Source: Catellatospora sp. KI3 | GTDB lineage: Bacteria; Actinomycetota; Actinomycetes; Mycobacteriales; Micromonosporaceae | NCBI RefSeq assembly: GCF_029948125.1 | Contig: NZ_JASAMB010000016.1 | Coordinates: forward strand, 124,001-188,000 | Length of the DNA: 64,000 nucleotides | Reading direction: 5' to 3' | Shown: piece after piece, positions 31,700-42,200 of the stretch | Layout of the letters: each line of letters starts with the position of its first letter | Numbering within the stretch: the stretch's first letter is position 1 | Notes under the pieces: model-generated | What the model was told of the DNA's origin: nothing | Seen by the model: the letters and a program-made list of their open reading frames with translations, nothing else | Database searches by the model: none | Program-made: the position numbers and the translations under genes

Positions 31700-33946
31700 A
31701 TGGCCGACTACACGAAGCGCTGGTGGCCCGCTGACGGCCCGGTGCTGGAGCTGCTGTCGTACCTGGACAAGCTGCACGCCTCGGCCGGTCGGCCGACGAT
31801 GGTCGCCATCGCCCGCGCGGTGCACCTGGAACCGGCCACCGTGCACCAGTTCTTCACCGGCAAGCGGCTGGTCGGCCAGGCGCACCTGCGCAACCTCGCC
31901 CTGCACCTGGACGGCGACCCCGAGCTGGCCGAGCAGCTGCGCCGCGCCGCGGTGCCCGCCTGGCAGGACCTGCGCGCCGGGCGGCCGCCGGCCGAGCCCG
32001 CGCCGCCGGCGCACCAGGAGCGGGGGACGCGCGGTTGGACGGTCGCGCCAGACAGCACCGAGGGCAGCGAGGTCATCTTCTACGAGGCGGCGGTGAACCG
32101 GCCCAACCGGCCGCGGCTGCTGGTCGGCCGGGCCGACCTGATCGAGGCGGTGGGCGGGCGGCTGGACGCGGGGGCGCGGCTGCTGCTGCACGGCCTGGGC
32201 GGCAGCGGCAAGACCGCGCTGGCGGCCACCATCGCCGACCGGCGCATCGAGGCGGGCAAGGGGCCGTACCTGTGGGTACGGGTCGGCACCACCGGCGCCG
32301 ACCTGGTGCTCGACGCGATGGCCCGCTGCCTGGCCACGGTCACCGGCCGCCGCTGGACCGGCACCAGCGCGGGCGACGGCAGGCTGCTGGCCGTGGCCGG
32401 CGCCATCACCGCCAGCGGCGCCACCCTGTGCGTGCTGGACGACGCGTGGGAGGCGGGCACCCTGCACACGGTGCTGCAGGCGGTGCCCGACCACGTCGGC
32501 GTGCTGGTCACCTCCCGGTTCCGGATCGGCGTGGCCGACCAGGTCGCCGTCGACGGGCTGGACCCGGTCGCGGCGGCGGGGCTGCTGGCCCACCACGCCC
32601 AGCAGGACTCCTACACCGCCCGCCCCGACTCCTACGAGCTGTGCGCCTACCTGGCGTACCAGCCGTACCTGATCGAGATCGCGGGTCACCGGCTGCGGCA
32701 GTACGCGCTGACCCCCGCCGAGCTGCGGCGGCAGCTGGAGACGCCCACCGAGATCGAGATGCCGGCCGGGTTCGCCGCGCCGGGCCGGGAGAACGGGCGG
32801 CGCCTGCTCGACACCACCTACGAGGCGCTGCCGCCGGACGCGCGGGCGGTGCTCGGCGCGGTCGGCGGCCTGTTCAGCGGCGTGGTCACGCCGGGTCTGG
32901 TCGAGCGCTGCCTCGGCTTCGGCGCCAACCGGACCCTGGCCGCGCTCAACGCCCTGGTCGACGCGAGCTTCGCCAAGCGGGCGGCGGGGACCGCGGCGTA
33001 CGCGTTCCACGACCTGACCGTCGGCTACGCCCGGGTGGTGCTGCACGGCGACCGCGACCCGGGCGCCGCGATCACGGCGGTGCGGGCGTTCGTCGAGGCG
33101 TACCGGGCCGAGCACCAGGTCATCGCCCTCGACCTCGACAACGTGATCGCGGCCGCCGAGCGTGCGCAGAGCGCGGCGGTCGAGGACTTCCTGGCGATCG
33201 TGACCACCCTGGCCGAGGGCGGCTACCTGGACACCTACGGCCACCTTGCCCTGCTGAACCTCGTGGACGCCGCGATCGCCCGGCTGTGGGAGCGCCACGA
33301 CGTGCGGCGGCTGCACCTGCTGCTGAGCAAGCGGGGCAACGCCTGCTACAACCAGCGCGAGTTCGCGCAGGCCGTGCACTACTACCAGCAGGCGCTGGCG
33401 CTGGCGCCCACCCCGGCCCGCCGGGCGGTGCTGCTCAGCGTCATCGGCAAGTCGTACGCCGAATCCGGGCAGCGGGCCGAGTCCGACGAGGCGTTCGCGC
33501 AGGCGTACGCGATCGCCGCGGCGCAGGACGACGAGGCGGCCCGGGTGCGGGTGCTGGAGGCGCACACGGTGGCCGCGTTCCGCCAGCGCGACTACGACCG
33601 GGTGCGTGAACTGGCCGAGCGGGGGGTGGCGCTGAGCCGGCAGTCCGGCAACCGCGCGTCGGAGGCGTACTTCCTCAACAACCTGGGCACCGCCCACTTC
33701 CACCTCGGCGTGGAGGCCAGTCTCGGCTACCACCGGATGGCTATGGACATCGGCACGGAGCTGGACAACCAGCGGGTGCTCGCCCTCACCCACTACAGCG
33801 TCGGGATCGACCACCACGCGCTGGAGGACTTCGACGAGGCGCGGGCCCACCTCACCGAGGCCAGGCGCCTGCACGAGCGGCTCGGCGAGACCGGCGCGTC
33901 TGCGGATCTGCGAGCGGTGATGCAGCGGTTCGGCTACCTGAACTGA
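31700..33946 (+). CDS. HTH / NB-ARC / TPR STAND ATPase regulator
   Basis: A 748-residue signal-transduction ATPase. An N-terminal segment (about 1-75; TMVAIARAVHLEPATVHQFF) looks like an Xre-type helix-turn-helix. The NB-ARC module follows with Walker A at about 165-172 (GLGGSGKT), Walker B-like LCVLDDAWEAG and VLVTSRFRIG. The C-terminal 250 residues are TPR repeats (QREFAQAVHYYQQALALAP and following). The family works as a ligand-operated switch that oligomerises on ATP binding. ATG 31700 was chosen as it starts the conserved N-terminus. It diverges from the SARP gene, so together they split the domains that AfsR carries in one chain. Confidence 0.88.
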   Translation: MADYTKRWWPADGPVLELLSYLDKLHASAGRPTMVAIARAVHLEPATVHQFFTGKRLVGQAHLRNLALHLDGDPELAEQLRRAAVPAWQDLRAGRPPAEPAPPAHQERGTRGWTVAPDSTEGSEVIFYEAAVNRPNRPRLLVGRADLIEAVGGRLDAGARLLLHGLGGSGKTALAATIADRRIEAGKGPYLWVRVGTTGADLVLDAMARCLATVTGRRWTGTSAGDGRLLAVAGAITASGATLCVLDDAWEAGTLHTVLQAVPDHVGVLVTSRFRIGVADQVAVDGLDPVAAAGLLAHHAQQDSYTARPDSYELCAYLAYQPYLIEIAGHRLRQYALTPAELRRQLETPTEIEMPAGFAAPGRENGRRLLDTTYEALPPDARAVLGAVGGLFSGVVTPGLVERCLGFGANRTLAALNALVDASFAKRAAGTAAYAFHDLTVGYARVVLHGDRDPGAAITAVRAFVEAYRAEHQVIALDLDNVIAAAERAQSAAVEDFLAIVTTLAEGGYLDTYGHLALLNLVDAAIARLWERHDVRRLHLLLSKRGNACYNQREFAQAVHYYQQALALAPTPARRAVLLSVIGKSYAESGQRAESDEAFAQAYAIAAAQDDEAARVRVLEAHTVAAFRQRDYDRVRELAERGVALSRQSGNRASEAYFLNNLGTAHFHLGVEASLGYHRMAMDIGTELDNQRVLALTHYSVGIDHHALEDFDEARAHLTEARRLHERLGETGASADLRAVMQRFGYLN

Positions 33947-33959
33947 TCCGCGCGATCGA

Positions 33960-33990
33960 GGCCGCCCGACCGGATCCCGGTCGGGCGGCC
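33960..33990. terminator. Hairpin terminator between convergent genes
   Basis: A perfect 14-bp stem (33960-33973 with 33977-33990) with a three-base loop separates the NB-ARC gene from the convergent VWD gene. No T-tract follows on either strand. Confidence 0.78.
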
Positions 33991-34001
33991 GGATCGGCGG
34001 G

Positions 34002-35888
34002 TTACCGCTTCGGGTTGCCGTTCACGGGCGGCTCGTCGGCGCCGACGTAGGCGGCCGCGGCCGCCTTGCCGAGCACCGCGACGTCCAGGGTGCAGGCGTC
34101 GAGCACGGTCGGGGAGTCCTTGACCCCGGCCTCCAGGCAGATCGCGCGGGCCCTGCCGCGCTCCTCCTGGTCGAGGTCGCCGGCGAAGAACGGCCGACCG
34201 GGGTTGCCCTCCTCGGTGACCTTGCCGCAGTCGTTCAGCAGCGACTCCTCGGCCCTGACCCGCCAGCTCTCGCCGTACTTCCAGTACAGCTCCTCGAAGG
34301 TCAGCGGGGTCTGGTACACGCTGCCGTCGCGGCCCTGCAGCAGCTGCGGCGAGTTCTCCGGGTTGGCGAGCAGCCCGCGCACCTGGGTCGGCCACTTGCC
34401 CAGGCCGACGTCGGCGTTGATCCAGGTGCTCTCGTTGATCGTCGCGGTGACGCTGTTGCCGTGCTCGTCGACGATCGTGTACGTGTCGCCGGACCGGTCG
34501 ATGCTGACGCCGTCCCGGTAGATCGCGGTGCCGCTGGTGACGTGGACGGGGCTGCCGTTGACGAACAGCTGGTCCTTGTCCGACGCGCAGACCGCGACCC
34601 GGGTCGGGCCCATCTGCGCGGCCACCGCGCTGTTGTATGAGGCGTCCGGCCAGCGCGGCGCGCTGGAGATCTGCCGCGACTGGACGGTGAACTCCGGGTC
34701 GGCCTGGGCGAGCAGGAAGTCGCCGGTGGCCTGGAAGTCGTAGTACGTCCCGCCGAAGGTGCGCAGGTGGGTGTCGCCGATGGCGGTGGCCTGGGTCGCG
34801 CAGTTCGGCGTCGAGCTGCCGGCGGTGTTCTCCACGAACATCAGGGCCGGGCCGGGCGGGGTGGGGCTGGGCGGGGTGGTGGTGAAGCCGAGGTTGTTGG
34901 TCTCGCCGGTGAAGCCGCGCGCGACGCAGTCGGGCTTCTCGGTGCCGCCGTACAGGATGCGGGTCCGCACCGAGATCGACGCGCCCGGGTTGAAGGTGGC
35001 CATGCCGCCGCCGTCGCTGTTGCCGCCGTAGCCGAAGACGTTGAACTCGGCGGTGGTCCAGCCCCCGGCCGCGCGGACGGCGTTGTCGCCGACCGCGGTG
35101 TAGCTCGTGGGCCCGACGTACATCGTGACCGAGTCGCCGGTCGGCGTGGCCGCGCCGGCCAGCCGCAGGTTGGCCAGGTTGGTGATCGGCTGGAACGGGA
35201 CCGCCACGCCGGTCGGGGCGTTGCGCCAGCAGTAGATCGTGCTGCTGCCGGTGAACGAGAACTGGTTCCAGAGGATGCCGCCGCCGGTGGGGCAGGACGC
35301 GTTGTACTCCAGCAGCCAGTACTGGATGAACGCCACGCCGCTGGTGCCGTCGTTGGCGAAGATGAACTGCTCCCAGCCCAGGCAGCCGGGGTTCGGCGAG
35401 CCCGCGCAGGCCGGGGTGGCGAAGTAGTCGGTGTTGAGCTGCAGGGTGTACGCGTTGGCGACCGGCCCGCCGGTGTTGCCGATCGGGGAGCTCTCGCTCA
35501 GCACGCCAGAGACCGCGTCGAACGAGCCGACGCCCAGGCTGATGTTGCCGCTCGGCGCCTTCGCGGACAGGCCGGTGCCGCTGCCGATGACGTGGGGTGT
35601 GCGCGGGGTCCCGGGCTGCCGGGGCAGCTGCGGCAGGTTCGGCGGCGTCTTGCACGACGCCGACTGCCACACCAGGCGCGGGTACACCGTGGAGGCGCAA
35701 CTGGTCGCGGGCGGCGGCTGCTGCGGCAGCTGCACCCGCCACTCCTCCTGGGTCAGCGGCGGCGGGACCGGCACCGCCCAGGCGTCGGATCTGCGCGCGA
35801 GGGCACCGGCGGCGGCCACGGCCGCCAGCACGGCGACCAGGGCCCAGACTCTGCCGAGTCTGCGCGCGGAGGTTGCAGAGGTGGTCAT
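34002..35888 (-). CDS. Secreted or membrane-anchored protein with von Willebrand type D domain
   Basis: A 628-residue exported protein. One N-terminal hydrophobic segment (about 13-31, VWALVAVLAAVAAAGALA) acts as signal or anchor. The first 350 residues are a beta-rich module with cysteines (SGNISLGVGSFDAV, GWEQFIFANDG, SFTGSSTIYCWRN) that I cannot assign. A VWD-like domain follows at about 385-560, starting GDTHLRTFGGTYYDFQATGDFLL, which is the typical VWD opening. The protein ends in a soluble acidic tail. VWD domains mediate surface adhesion and disulfide-linked assembly. ATG 35888 has GGAAAGGAC upstream. It diverges from the alpha-mannosidase gene. Confidence 0.82.
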   Translation of the reverse strand: MTTSATSARRLGRVWALVAVLAAVAAAGALARRSDAWAVPVPPPLTQEEWRVQLPQQPPPATSCASTVYPRLVWQSASCKTPPNLPQLPRQPGTPRTPHVIGSGTGLSAKAPSGNISLGVGSFDAVSGVLSESSPIGNTGGPVANAYTLQLNTDYFATPACAGSPNPGCLGWEQFIFANDGTSGVAFIQYWLLEYNASCPTGGGILWNQFSFTGSSTIYCWRNAPTGVAVPFQPITNLANLRLAGAATPTGDSVTMYVGPTSYTAVGDNAVRAAGGWTTAEFNVFGYGGNSDGGGMATFNPGASISVRTRILYGGTEKPDCVARGFTGETNNLGFTTTPPSPTPPGPALMFVENTAGSSTPNCATQATAIGDTHLRTFGGTYYDFQATGDFLLAQADPEFTVQSRQISSAPRWPDASYNSAVAAQMGPTRVAVCASDKDQLFVNGSPVHVTSGTAIYRDGVSIDRSGDTYTIVDEHGNSVTATINESTWINADVGLGKWPTQVRGLLANPENSPQLLQGRDGSVYQTPLTFEELYWKYGESWRVRAEESLLNDCGKVTEEGNPGRPFFAGDLDQEERGRARAICLEAGVKDSPTVLDACTLDVAVLGKAAAAAYVGADEPPVNGNPKR

Positions 35889-36070
35889 CGGAAGTCCTTT
35901 CCGGACTGGACGGCAGCCCCGGGTGAGGCTGCCCGCAACCAGAGGACGGCTCGACGCGCTACCCGGACAACATCCGTGCCGCTTCCGAATCAGCTCCGGC
36001 CTGGTCGTCAATCCGACGAACCGCGACAATGACCTTGCTGTCAGACATCCGGCGAACCCTTGGAGCGACG

Positions 36071-39000
36071 ATGCACGACGACCGCCTACTGGCCGAGGGT
36101 CGGCTCAAGCGGGTCCTGGAGGAGCGCATCCGACCGGCGATCCACCCCGAGTCGGTGCCGCTGCGGGTGACCGTCTGGACCGCCCCGGGCGAGCCCGTCC
36201 CGGTGGCCGAGGGCCTGGCCGCCCCGCGTACGCCGGTGCGGGTGGGGGACCGGTGGGGCGCGCCCTGGGGCACCAGCTGGTTCACCGTCTCCGGCACCGT
36301 GCCCGCCGCCTGGGCGGGCCGTACCGTGGAGGCCCTGCTCGACCTCGGCTTCGACCCGAACCGGCCCGGGTTCCAGTGCGAGGGCCTGGTGTACCGCCCC
36401 GACGGCACCCCGGTGAAGGGCCTGCAGCCGCGCAACCAGTGGGTCCGCGTCGGCGCGCCGGTCGCCGGCGGCGAGGAGGTGCTGCTGCACATCGAGGCGG
36501 CGGCCAACCCGATGATCCTGGACTACCAGCCGTTCAAGCCCACCGAACTCGGCGACCGCGACACCGCCGGGGACGAGCCGCTGTACCGGCTGGAGCGGAT
36601 GGACCTGGCGGTGTTCGACCCCGAGGTGTGGCACCTGGTCCAGGATCTGGAGGTGCTCGGCGAGCTGATGGCCGAGCTGCCGGTCGAGGGCGCCCGCCGC
36701 TGGGACGTACTGCGCGCCGTGGACCGCGCCCTGGACGTACTCGACCTGCAGGACGTCAACGCCACCGCCGCGGCCGCCCGCGCGCGGCTCGCCGGGGTGC
36801 TCGCCGCACCGGCCGAGCCGTCGGCGCACCGGATCAGCGCGGTGGGGCACGCGCACATCGACTCGGCCTGGCTGTGGCCGCTGCGGGAGACCGTACGCAA
36901 GGTGGCCCGGACCGCGGCGAACATGACCGCGCTGCTGCGCGACGAGCCCGACTTCGTCTACACGATGTCGCAGGCCCAGCAGTACGCCTGGATCAAGGAG
37001 CACCGGCCGGAGATCTACGCGCAGGTCAAGGCGGCCGTCGCGGAGGGCCGCTTCGTGCCCGCGGGCGGCATGTGGGTGGAGTCGGACACGAACATGCCCG
37101 GGTCGGAGGCGATGGCCCGCCAGTTCGTCCACGGCAAGCGGTTCTTCCTGGACGAGTTCGGGATCGAGAACGAGGAGGCGTGGCTGCCCGACACGTTCGG
37201 GTTCGCCGGCGGCCTGCCGCAGATCATCAAGGCCGCGGGCTCGAAGTGGCTGCTGACGCAGAAGATCTCGTGGAGCCAGGTCAACAAGTTCCCGCACCAC
37301 ACGTTCCTGTGGGAGGGCATCGACGGCACCCGGATCTTCACGCACTTCCCGCCGGTGGACACGTACAACTGCTCGATGCTGGGCCGGGAGATCGCGCACG
37401 CGGCCCGCAACTTCAAGGACAAGGGCCGAGCGCGGCACTCGCTGGCGCCTACCGGCTGGGGCGACGGCGGTGGCGGCACCACCCGCGAGATGATCGCCAA
37501 GGCGGCCCGGATGCGCGACCTGGAGGGCTCGGCGGTGGTGCGCTGGCAGCGCCCGGCGGAGTTCTTCGCGCAGGCGCAGGCGGAGTACCCTGATCCGCCG
37601 GTGTGGGTGGGGGAGCTCTACCTGGAGCTGCACCGGGCCACGCTGACCAGCCAGGCCCGCACCAAGCAGGGCAACCGCCGCTGCGAGCACCTGCTCTACG
37701 AGGCCGAGCTGTGGTCGGCGACGGCCGCGGTGCGGGTCGGGCTGGACTACCCGTACCAGGACCTGGACCGGCTCTGGAAGACCGTGCTGCTGCACCAGTT
37801 CCACGACATCCTGCCGGGGTCGTCGATCGCCTGGGTGCACCGGGAGGCCGAGGCAGCCTACGCCGCGGTGACCGCCGAGCTGTCGGCGCTCGTCGACCGG
37901 GCCCAGCGCGCGCTGGCCGGGGACGCCGTGCCGGGCGGCGAGGTGGTCTTCAACGGCGCCCCGCATGCCCGCGCGGGCGTACCCGGCCGGTCGGGCCGCC
38001 GCGCGCCCGCCGGGGCGGCCGGCTGCTCGGTGGCCGAGCTGCCCGGCGGCGGCTGGCTGCTGGACAACGGCCTGCTGCGGGTACGGGTCGACGCCCGCGG
38101 CCTGGTCGTGTCCGTGTACGACGTCGCCGCCGACCGGGAGGCGGTGCCCGCCGGTGCCGCCGCGAACCTGCTGCAGCTGCACCCGGACTTCCCGAACAAG
38201 TGGGACGCCTGGGACGTGGACCAGTTCTACCGCAACTCCGTCACCGACCTGACCGGCCTGGACGAGATCGCCGTCAGCGCCGGCGGACCGGACGCGGTCG
38301 CGCTGCGGCTGGTCCGCTCGTTCGGCGCCTCGTCAGTGGTCCAGACGCTCACCCTGGCCGCCGGGCAGCGGCGGCTGGACGTCGAGACCGAGGTGGACTG
38401 GCACGAGCGGGAGAAGTTCCTCAAGGTCGCGTTCCCGCTGGACATCCACACCGACCGCTACGCCGCCGAGACCCAGTTCGGCCACATCTTCCGGCCGACG
38501 CACACCAACACCAGCTGGGAGGCGGCGAAGTTCGAGGCGTGCAACCACCGGTTCGTGCACCTGGCCGAGCCGGACTGGGGCGTCGCGGTCGTCACCGGCT
38601 CGACCTACGGCCACGACGTCACCCGCACCGTGCGCGCCGACGAGGGCACCACCACGACCGTGCGGCTGTCGCTGCTGCGCGCCCCGCGCTTCCCCGACCC
38701 CCGCACCGACCAGGGCCGGCACCGCTTCTCGTACGCGCTGGTGCCGGGCGCGGACATCGGCGACGCGGTCCGCGAGGGCTACTCGATCAACCTGCCGCCG
38801 CGGCGGGTGCCGGGCAGCGCCGACGTGGACGCGCTGCTGACCGTCGACGCGGACGCGGTCGTGGCCACCGCGGTCAAGCTCGCCGACGACCTGAGCGGCG
38901 ACGTCGTGGTGCGCCTGTACGAGTCACGGGGCACCCGCGCCCGCGCGACGCTCACCCCGTCCTTCGACCTCGCCGCCGTGACCGCGTGCGACCTGCTGGA

Positions 39001-39112
39001 GCGGCCTGTCGGGAACGCTGGCGTCCAGCTCGCCGACGGCGCGGTCCGGCTGCGGCTGCGGCCCTTCGAGCTGGTGACCCTGCGCCTGCGCCGATCCGCC
39101 GAGCGCCGCTGA
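36071..39112 (+). CDS. Alpha-mannosidase (GH38)
   Basis: A 1013-residue cytoplasmic GH38 enzyme. An N-terminal jelly-roll-like domain (about 1-250) precedes the catalytic domain. The zinc-site motif is HAHIDSAWLWPLRET, the nucleophile Asp lies in GGMWVESDTNMPGSEA, and further conserved blocks are LPDTFGFAGGLPQI and FHDILPGSSI. The C-terminal 400 residues are the beta-sandwich region. It hydrolyses alpha-mannosides, and without a signal peptide it should act on imported oligosaccharides or on the cell's own glycans. ATG 36071 follows a GGAG ribosome site; an ATG at 36029 is in frame but has none. It fits the mannan-degrading theme, though alpha-linked mannan differs from the substrate of the GH5 mannanase. 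Confidence 0.94.
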   Translation: MHDDRLLAEGRLKRVLEERIRPAIHPESVPLRVTVWTAPGEPVPVAEGLAAPRTPVRVGDRWGAPWGTSWFTVSGTVPAAWAGRTVEALLDLGFDPNRPGFQCEGLVYRPDGTPVKGLQPRNQWVRVGAPVAGGEEVLLHIEAAANPMILDYQPFKPTELGDRDTAGDEPLYRLERMDLAVFDPEVWHLVQDLEVLGELMAELPVEGARRWDVLRAVDRALDVLDLQDVNATAAAARARLAGVLAAPAEPSAHRISAVGHAHIDSAWLWPLRETVRKVARTAANMTALLRDEPDFVYTMSQAQQYAWIKEHRPEIYAQVKAAVAEGRFVPAGGMWVESDTNMPGSEAMARQFVHGKRFFLDEFGIENEEAWLPDTFGFAGGLPQIIKAAGSKWLLTQKISWSQVNKFPHHTFLWEGIDGTRIFTHFPPVDTYNCSMLGREIAHAARNFKDKGRARHSLAPTGWGDGGGGTTREMIAKAARMRDLEGSAVVRWQRPAEFFAQAQAEYPDPPVWVGELYLELHRATLTSQARTKQGNRRCEHLLYEAELWSATAAVRVGLDYPYQDLDRLWKTVLLHQFHDILPGSSIAWVHREAEAAYAAVTAELSALVDRAQRALAGDAVPGGEVVFNGAPHARAGVPGRSGRRAPAGAAGCSVAELPGGGWLLDNGLLRVRVDARGLVVSVYDVAADREAVPAGAAANLLQLHPDFPNKWDAWDVDQFYRNSVTDLTGLDEIAVSAGGPDAVALRLVRSFGASSVVQTLTLAAGQRRLDVETEVDWHEREKFLKVAFPLDIHTDRYAAETQFGHIFRPTHTNTSWEAAKFEACNHRFVHLAEPDWGVAVVTGSTYGHDVTRTVRADEGTTTTVRLSLLRAPRFPDPRTDQGRHRFSYALVPGADIGDAVREGYSINLPPRRVPGSADVDALLTVDADAVVATAVKLADDLSGDVVVRLYESRGTRARATLTPSFDLAAVTACDLLERPVGNAGVQLADGAVRLRLRPFELVTLRLRRSAERR

Positions 39113-39131
39113 ACCCCGGCTGAGCCGCGAC

Positions 39132-39164
39132 GGCGGCCGTGCGGACGCATGCCGTACGGCCGCC
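39132..39164 (+). terminator. Hairpin terminator after the GH38 gene
   Basis: A 13-bp stem (39132-39144 with 39152-39164, one G-U pair) with a seven-base loop lies 20 bases after the alpha-mannosidase stop. Confidence 0.7.
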
Positions 39165-39265
39165 CTCAGTCCACTGTGGCCATTCGATCCGGGTGGCGGG
39201 GCAACCCGCGTCCGGCCCTCAAGCATCAACTTGTGGGCGGTTTGTCGCGTGGACGGGGGACAAGG

Positions 39266-42200
39266 GTGGAGTACCGGCTGCTGGGTCCGGTCGAGGTGGT
39301 CGCGGGGGCGGCCCAGGTGCCGCTGGGCGGGCTCAAACCGCAGACGCTGCTGGCCGCCCTGCTGCTGGAGCACGGCCGGGTCGTGCCGCTGACCCGGTTG
39401 ATCGACATCCTGTGGCCGGGGGATCCGCCCGAGACCGCCAAGGCGGCGATCCACACGTACGTCAAGTCGCTGCGGCAGGCGCTGGCCCGGCACGGGGCCG
39501 ACGGCGTGATCGTCACGCGGGCGCCCGGCTACCTGGTCGAACTGGCCCCGGACTCGCTCGACCTGCACGTGTTCGAGCAGCTGCTGGCCGGGGCGCACCG
39601 GGCCGAGGCCGCCGAGGAGGTCTCCCGGCTGCTGACGGCCGCGCTGGCGCTGTGGCGCGGCCCCGCGCTGGCCGGCCTGGGCGACTCCCTGCTGTCGGGC
39701 GAGGCCGAGCGGCTGGAGCAGCTGCGTCTCGGCGCCACCGAGCGGCGCGTCGCGGCCGATCTGGTGCTGGGACGCCACGGCCAGGTGGTGGCCGAGCTGG
39801 CGGCGCTGGTCGCCCGGCATCCGGCCAACGAGCGGCTGCGCGGCCAGTACATGACCGCGCTGTACGGGGCGGGCCGCCAGTCCGACGCGCTGGCCGCGTT
39901 CGAGGAGGGCCGTGCCGCGCTGAGCGAGGAGCTCGGCGTCGACCCCGGCCCGGAGCTGACCTCGCTGCACCGGGCCATCCTGCGCGGCGACCCGGCCCTG
40001 ATGCCGCCGGCGGCGCCCGACCGCCCGCAGCGCACCGCTCCGGCGCAGCTGCCGGTGGCCCCGGCCGACTTCACCGGACGCGCCGACCAGACCGACGCCC
40101 TGATCGCCGCGCTGACCCCGGCGCCCGGCGCTGCCGTCCACGTGATCGCGGGCCGGGGCGGCAGCGGCAAGTCCGCCCTGGCCGTGCACGTCGCCCACCA
40201 GGTGAAGGCGTCCTTCCCCGACGGCCAGCTCTACGCCGAGCTGCGCGGCATGGGCGACGCCCCCGCCGAACCCGGTGAGGTGCTGGGCCGGATGCTCAAG
40301 GCGCTGGGGGTCGAGTTCACCGCGATGCCCGCGGCCGCCGCCGAGCGGGCCGAGCTGTACCGCAGCCTGCTGGCCGGGCGGCGGCTGCTGGTGGTGCTGG
40401 ACGACGCCGCCGACGAGCAGCAGGTCCGGCCGCTGCTGCCGGGCGACCCCGGCTGCGCGGTGCTCGTCACCGGGCGCAACCGGCTCGGCGGCCTGTCCGG
40501 CGCCCGCCGGATCGACCTCGACGTCCTGGGGCCGCAGGACGCGCTGGACCTGCTGGGCCGCATCGTCGGCGCCGACCGGGCCGCCGCGGAGCCGGCGGCC
40601 GCGCAGGCCATCGTCGAACTCTGCGGTCACCTGCCGTTGGCCATCTGCATCGCGGGCGCCCGGCTGGCCACCCGCCAGCGGTGGCCGCTGCGGCTGCTCG
40701 CCGACCGGCTGGCCGACGAGCAGCGCCGGCTGGACGAGCTGACCATCGCCGACCTGCAGGTCCGGGCCGGGTTCGAGCTCAGCTACCGGGGGCTGGACGA
40801 GCCGGCCCGGCGGGCGCTGCGGCGGCTGGGCTACCTGGGCGTGCCGGAGTTCTCGTCGTGGATCCCGGCCTGGCTGACCGACACCGCCGAGACCGCGGCC
40901 GAGGACGTGGTCGAGCAGCTGGTGGACGCGCACCTGGTCGACTTCAGCCATGTGGACGGCCTCGGCCGGCTGCGCTACCGGCTGCACGAGCTGGTGCGGC
41001 TGTACGCGCGGGAGCGGGCCGAGGCCGAGGAGTCGGCCGGCTCGCTGTCGGCGGCGGTGAGCCGGGTGCTCAGCGGCTGGCTCACGCTGGCCGACCAGGT
41101 CACCGCGGACGCCCCGGCGGACGCGATCGGCTGGGCCCGTCCGGTGATCGAGGCGCGGCCGATGGACGCCGGGCTGCTGGCGCAGGTGCGCTCCGCCCCG
41201 CACACCTGGTTCGATCTGGAGCACGCCGCCCTGGTCGTCGGCCTGGAGCGGGCCGCCGTGCTGGGCCTGCACGATCTGGTCTGCCTGTTCGCCTCGGCCC
41301 GGCTGGGGCCCTCGTTCCTCGGCGTGAACCGCTTCGAGGCCCGGGAACGGATCAACCAGGCGGCCCTGGCGGCGGCGGTGTCGGCGGGCGACCGGCGCGG
41401 TGAGGCGATCATGCTGGCGGAGCTGGGCCATCTGCGCTATCTGCAGGACCGGTTCCCGGAGTCGCGGCAGCACTTCACCGAGGCGCTGGCCGCCTTCCGC
41501 GAGCACGGCGACGGGCGCGGCATGGCGGTGGCCCTGATCGGACTCGGCGCCGGCTGCCGCGAAGCCGGGCGGCTGGTGGAGGCGCTGCACTTCCTTGACC
41601 AGGGCGGTGACCGGGTGCGCGAACTCGGCGACGACATCGCCCTGGGCTACCTGCACCGCCTGGCCGGGTCGGTGCGGCTGGAACTCGGCGACTACGAGCA
41701 GGTCCGCACCGACCTGAAGGAGTCGCTGGCCGCCTACCAGCGCGCGGGGAGCCAGCGGGGCGAGGGGCTGACGCTGCGCACGCTGAGCATGTACCACCGG
41801 GCGGTGGGCGAGTACGAGGAGGCGGTCGAGACCGCGATGCGGGCACAGGAGATCTTCACGGAGCTGGGTGACGCGCTGATGGAGGCGTACGCGGTGCGTT
41901 CGCTGGCCAAGGCCCGGCTGCGCAGGGGTGAGAGCGCCGGGGTGCTCGCGCAGCTGGAGCACGTGCTGACGGTCTGCCACGCGATGGGCGACCGCCTCGG
42001 CCACGCGGTGACGATGCGGACCGTCGGCGAGCTGCACCTGGCCGAGGGCCGCCTGGACGAGGCGTACGCGCTGCTGGACGCGGCGCTGCGGCAGTGCGAG
42101 CAGATGGATGTGCCGCTGTGGCAGGCGCGCACCGAACGCGACCTGGCCCTGCTGCACGAGGCCCGGGGCGAGTCCGAAGCGGCCGCCGCGCTGCGGGCCA

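Noticed and set aside
38924-42157. A 1077-codon open frame on the minus strand opposite the AfsR-type gene
   Set aside because: The plus strand encodes a full SARP/NB-ARC/TPR protein with all motifs; the antisense frame shows only biased composition.
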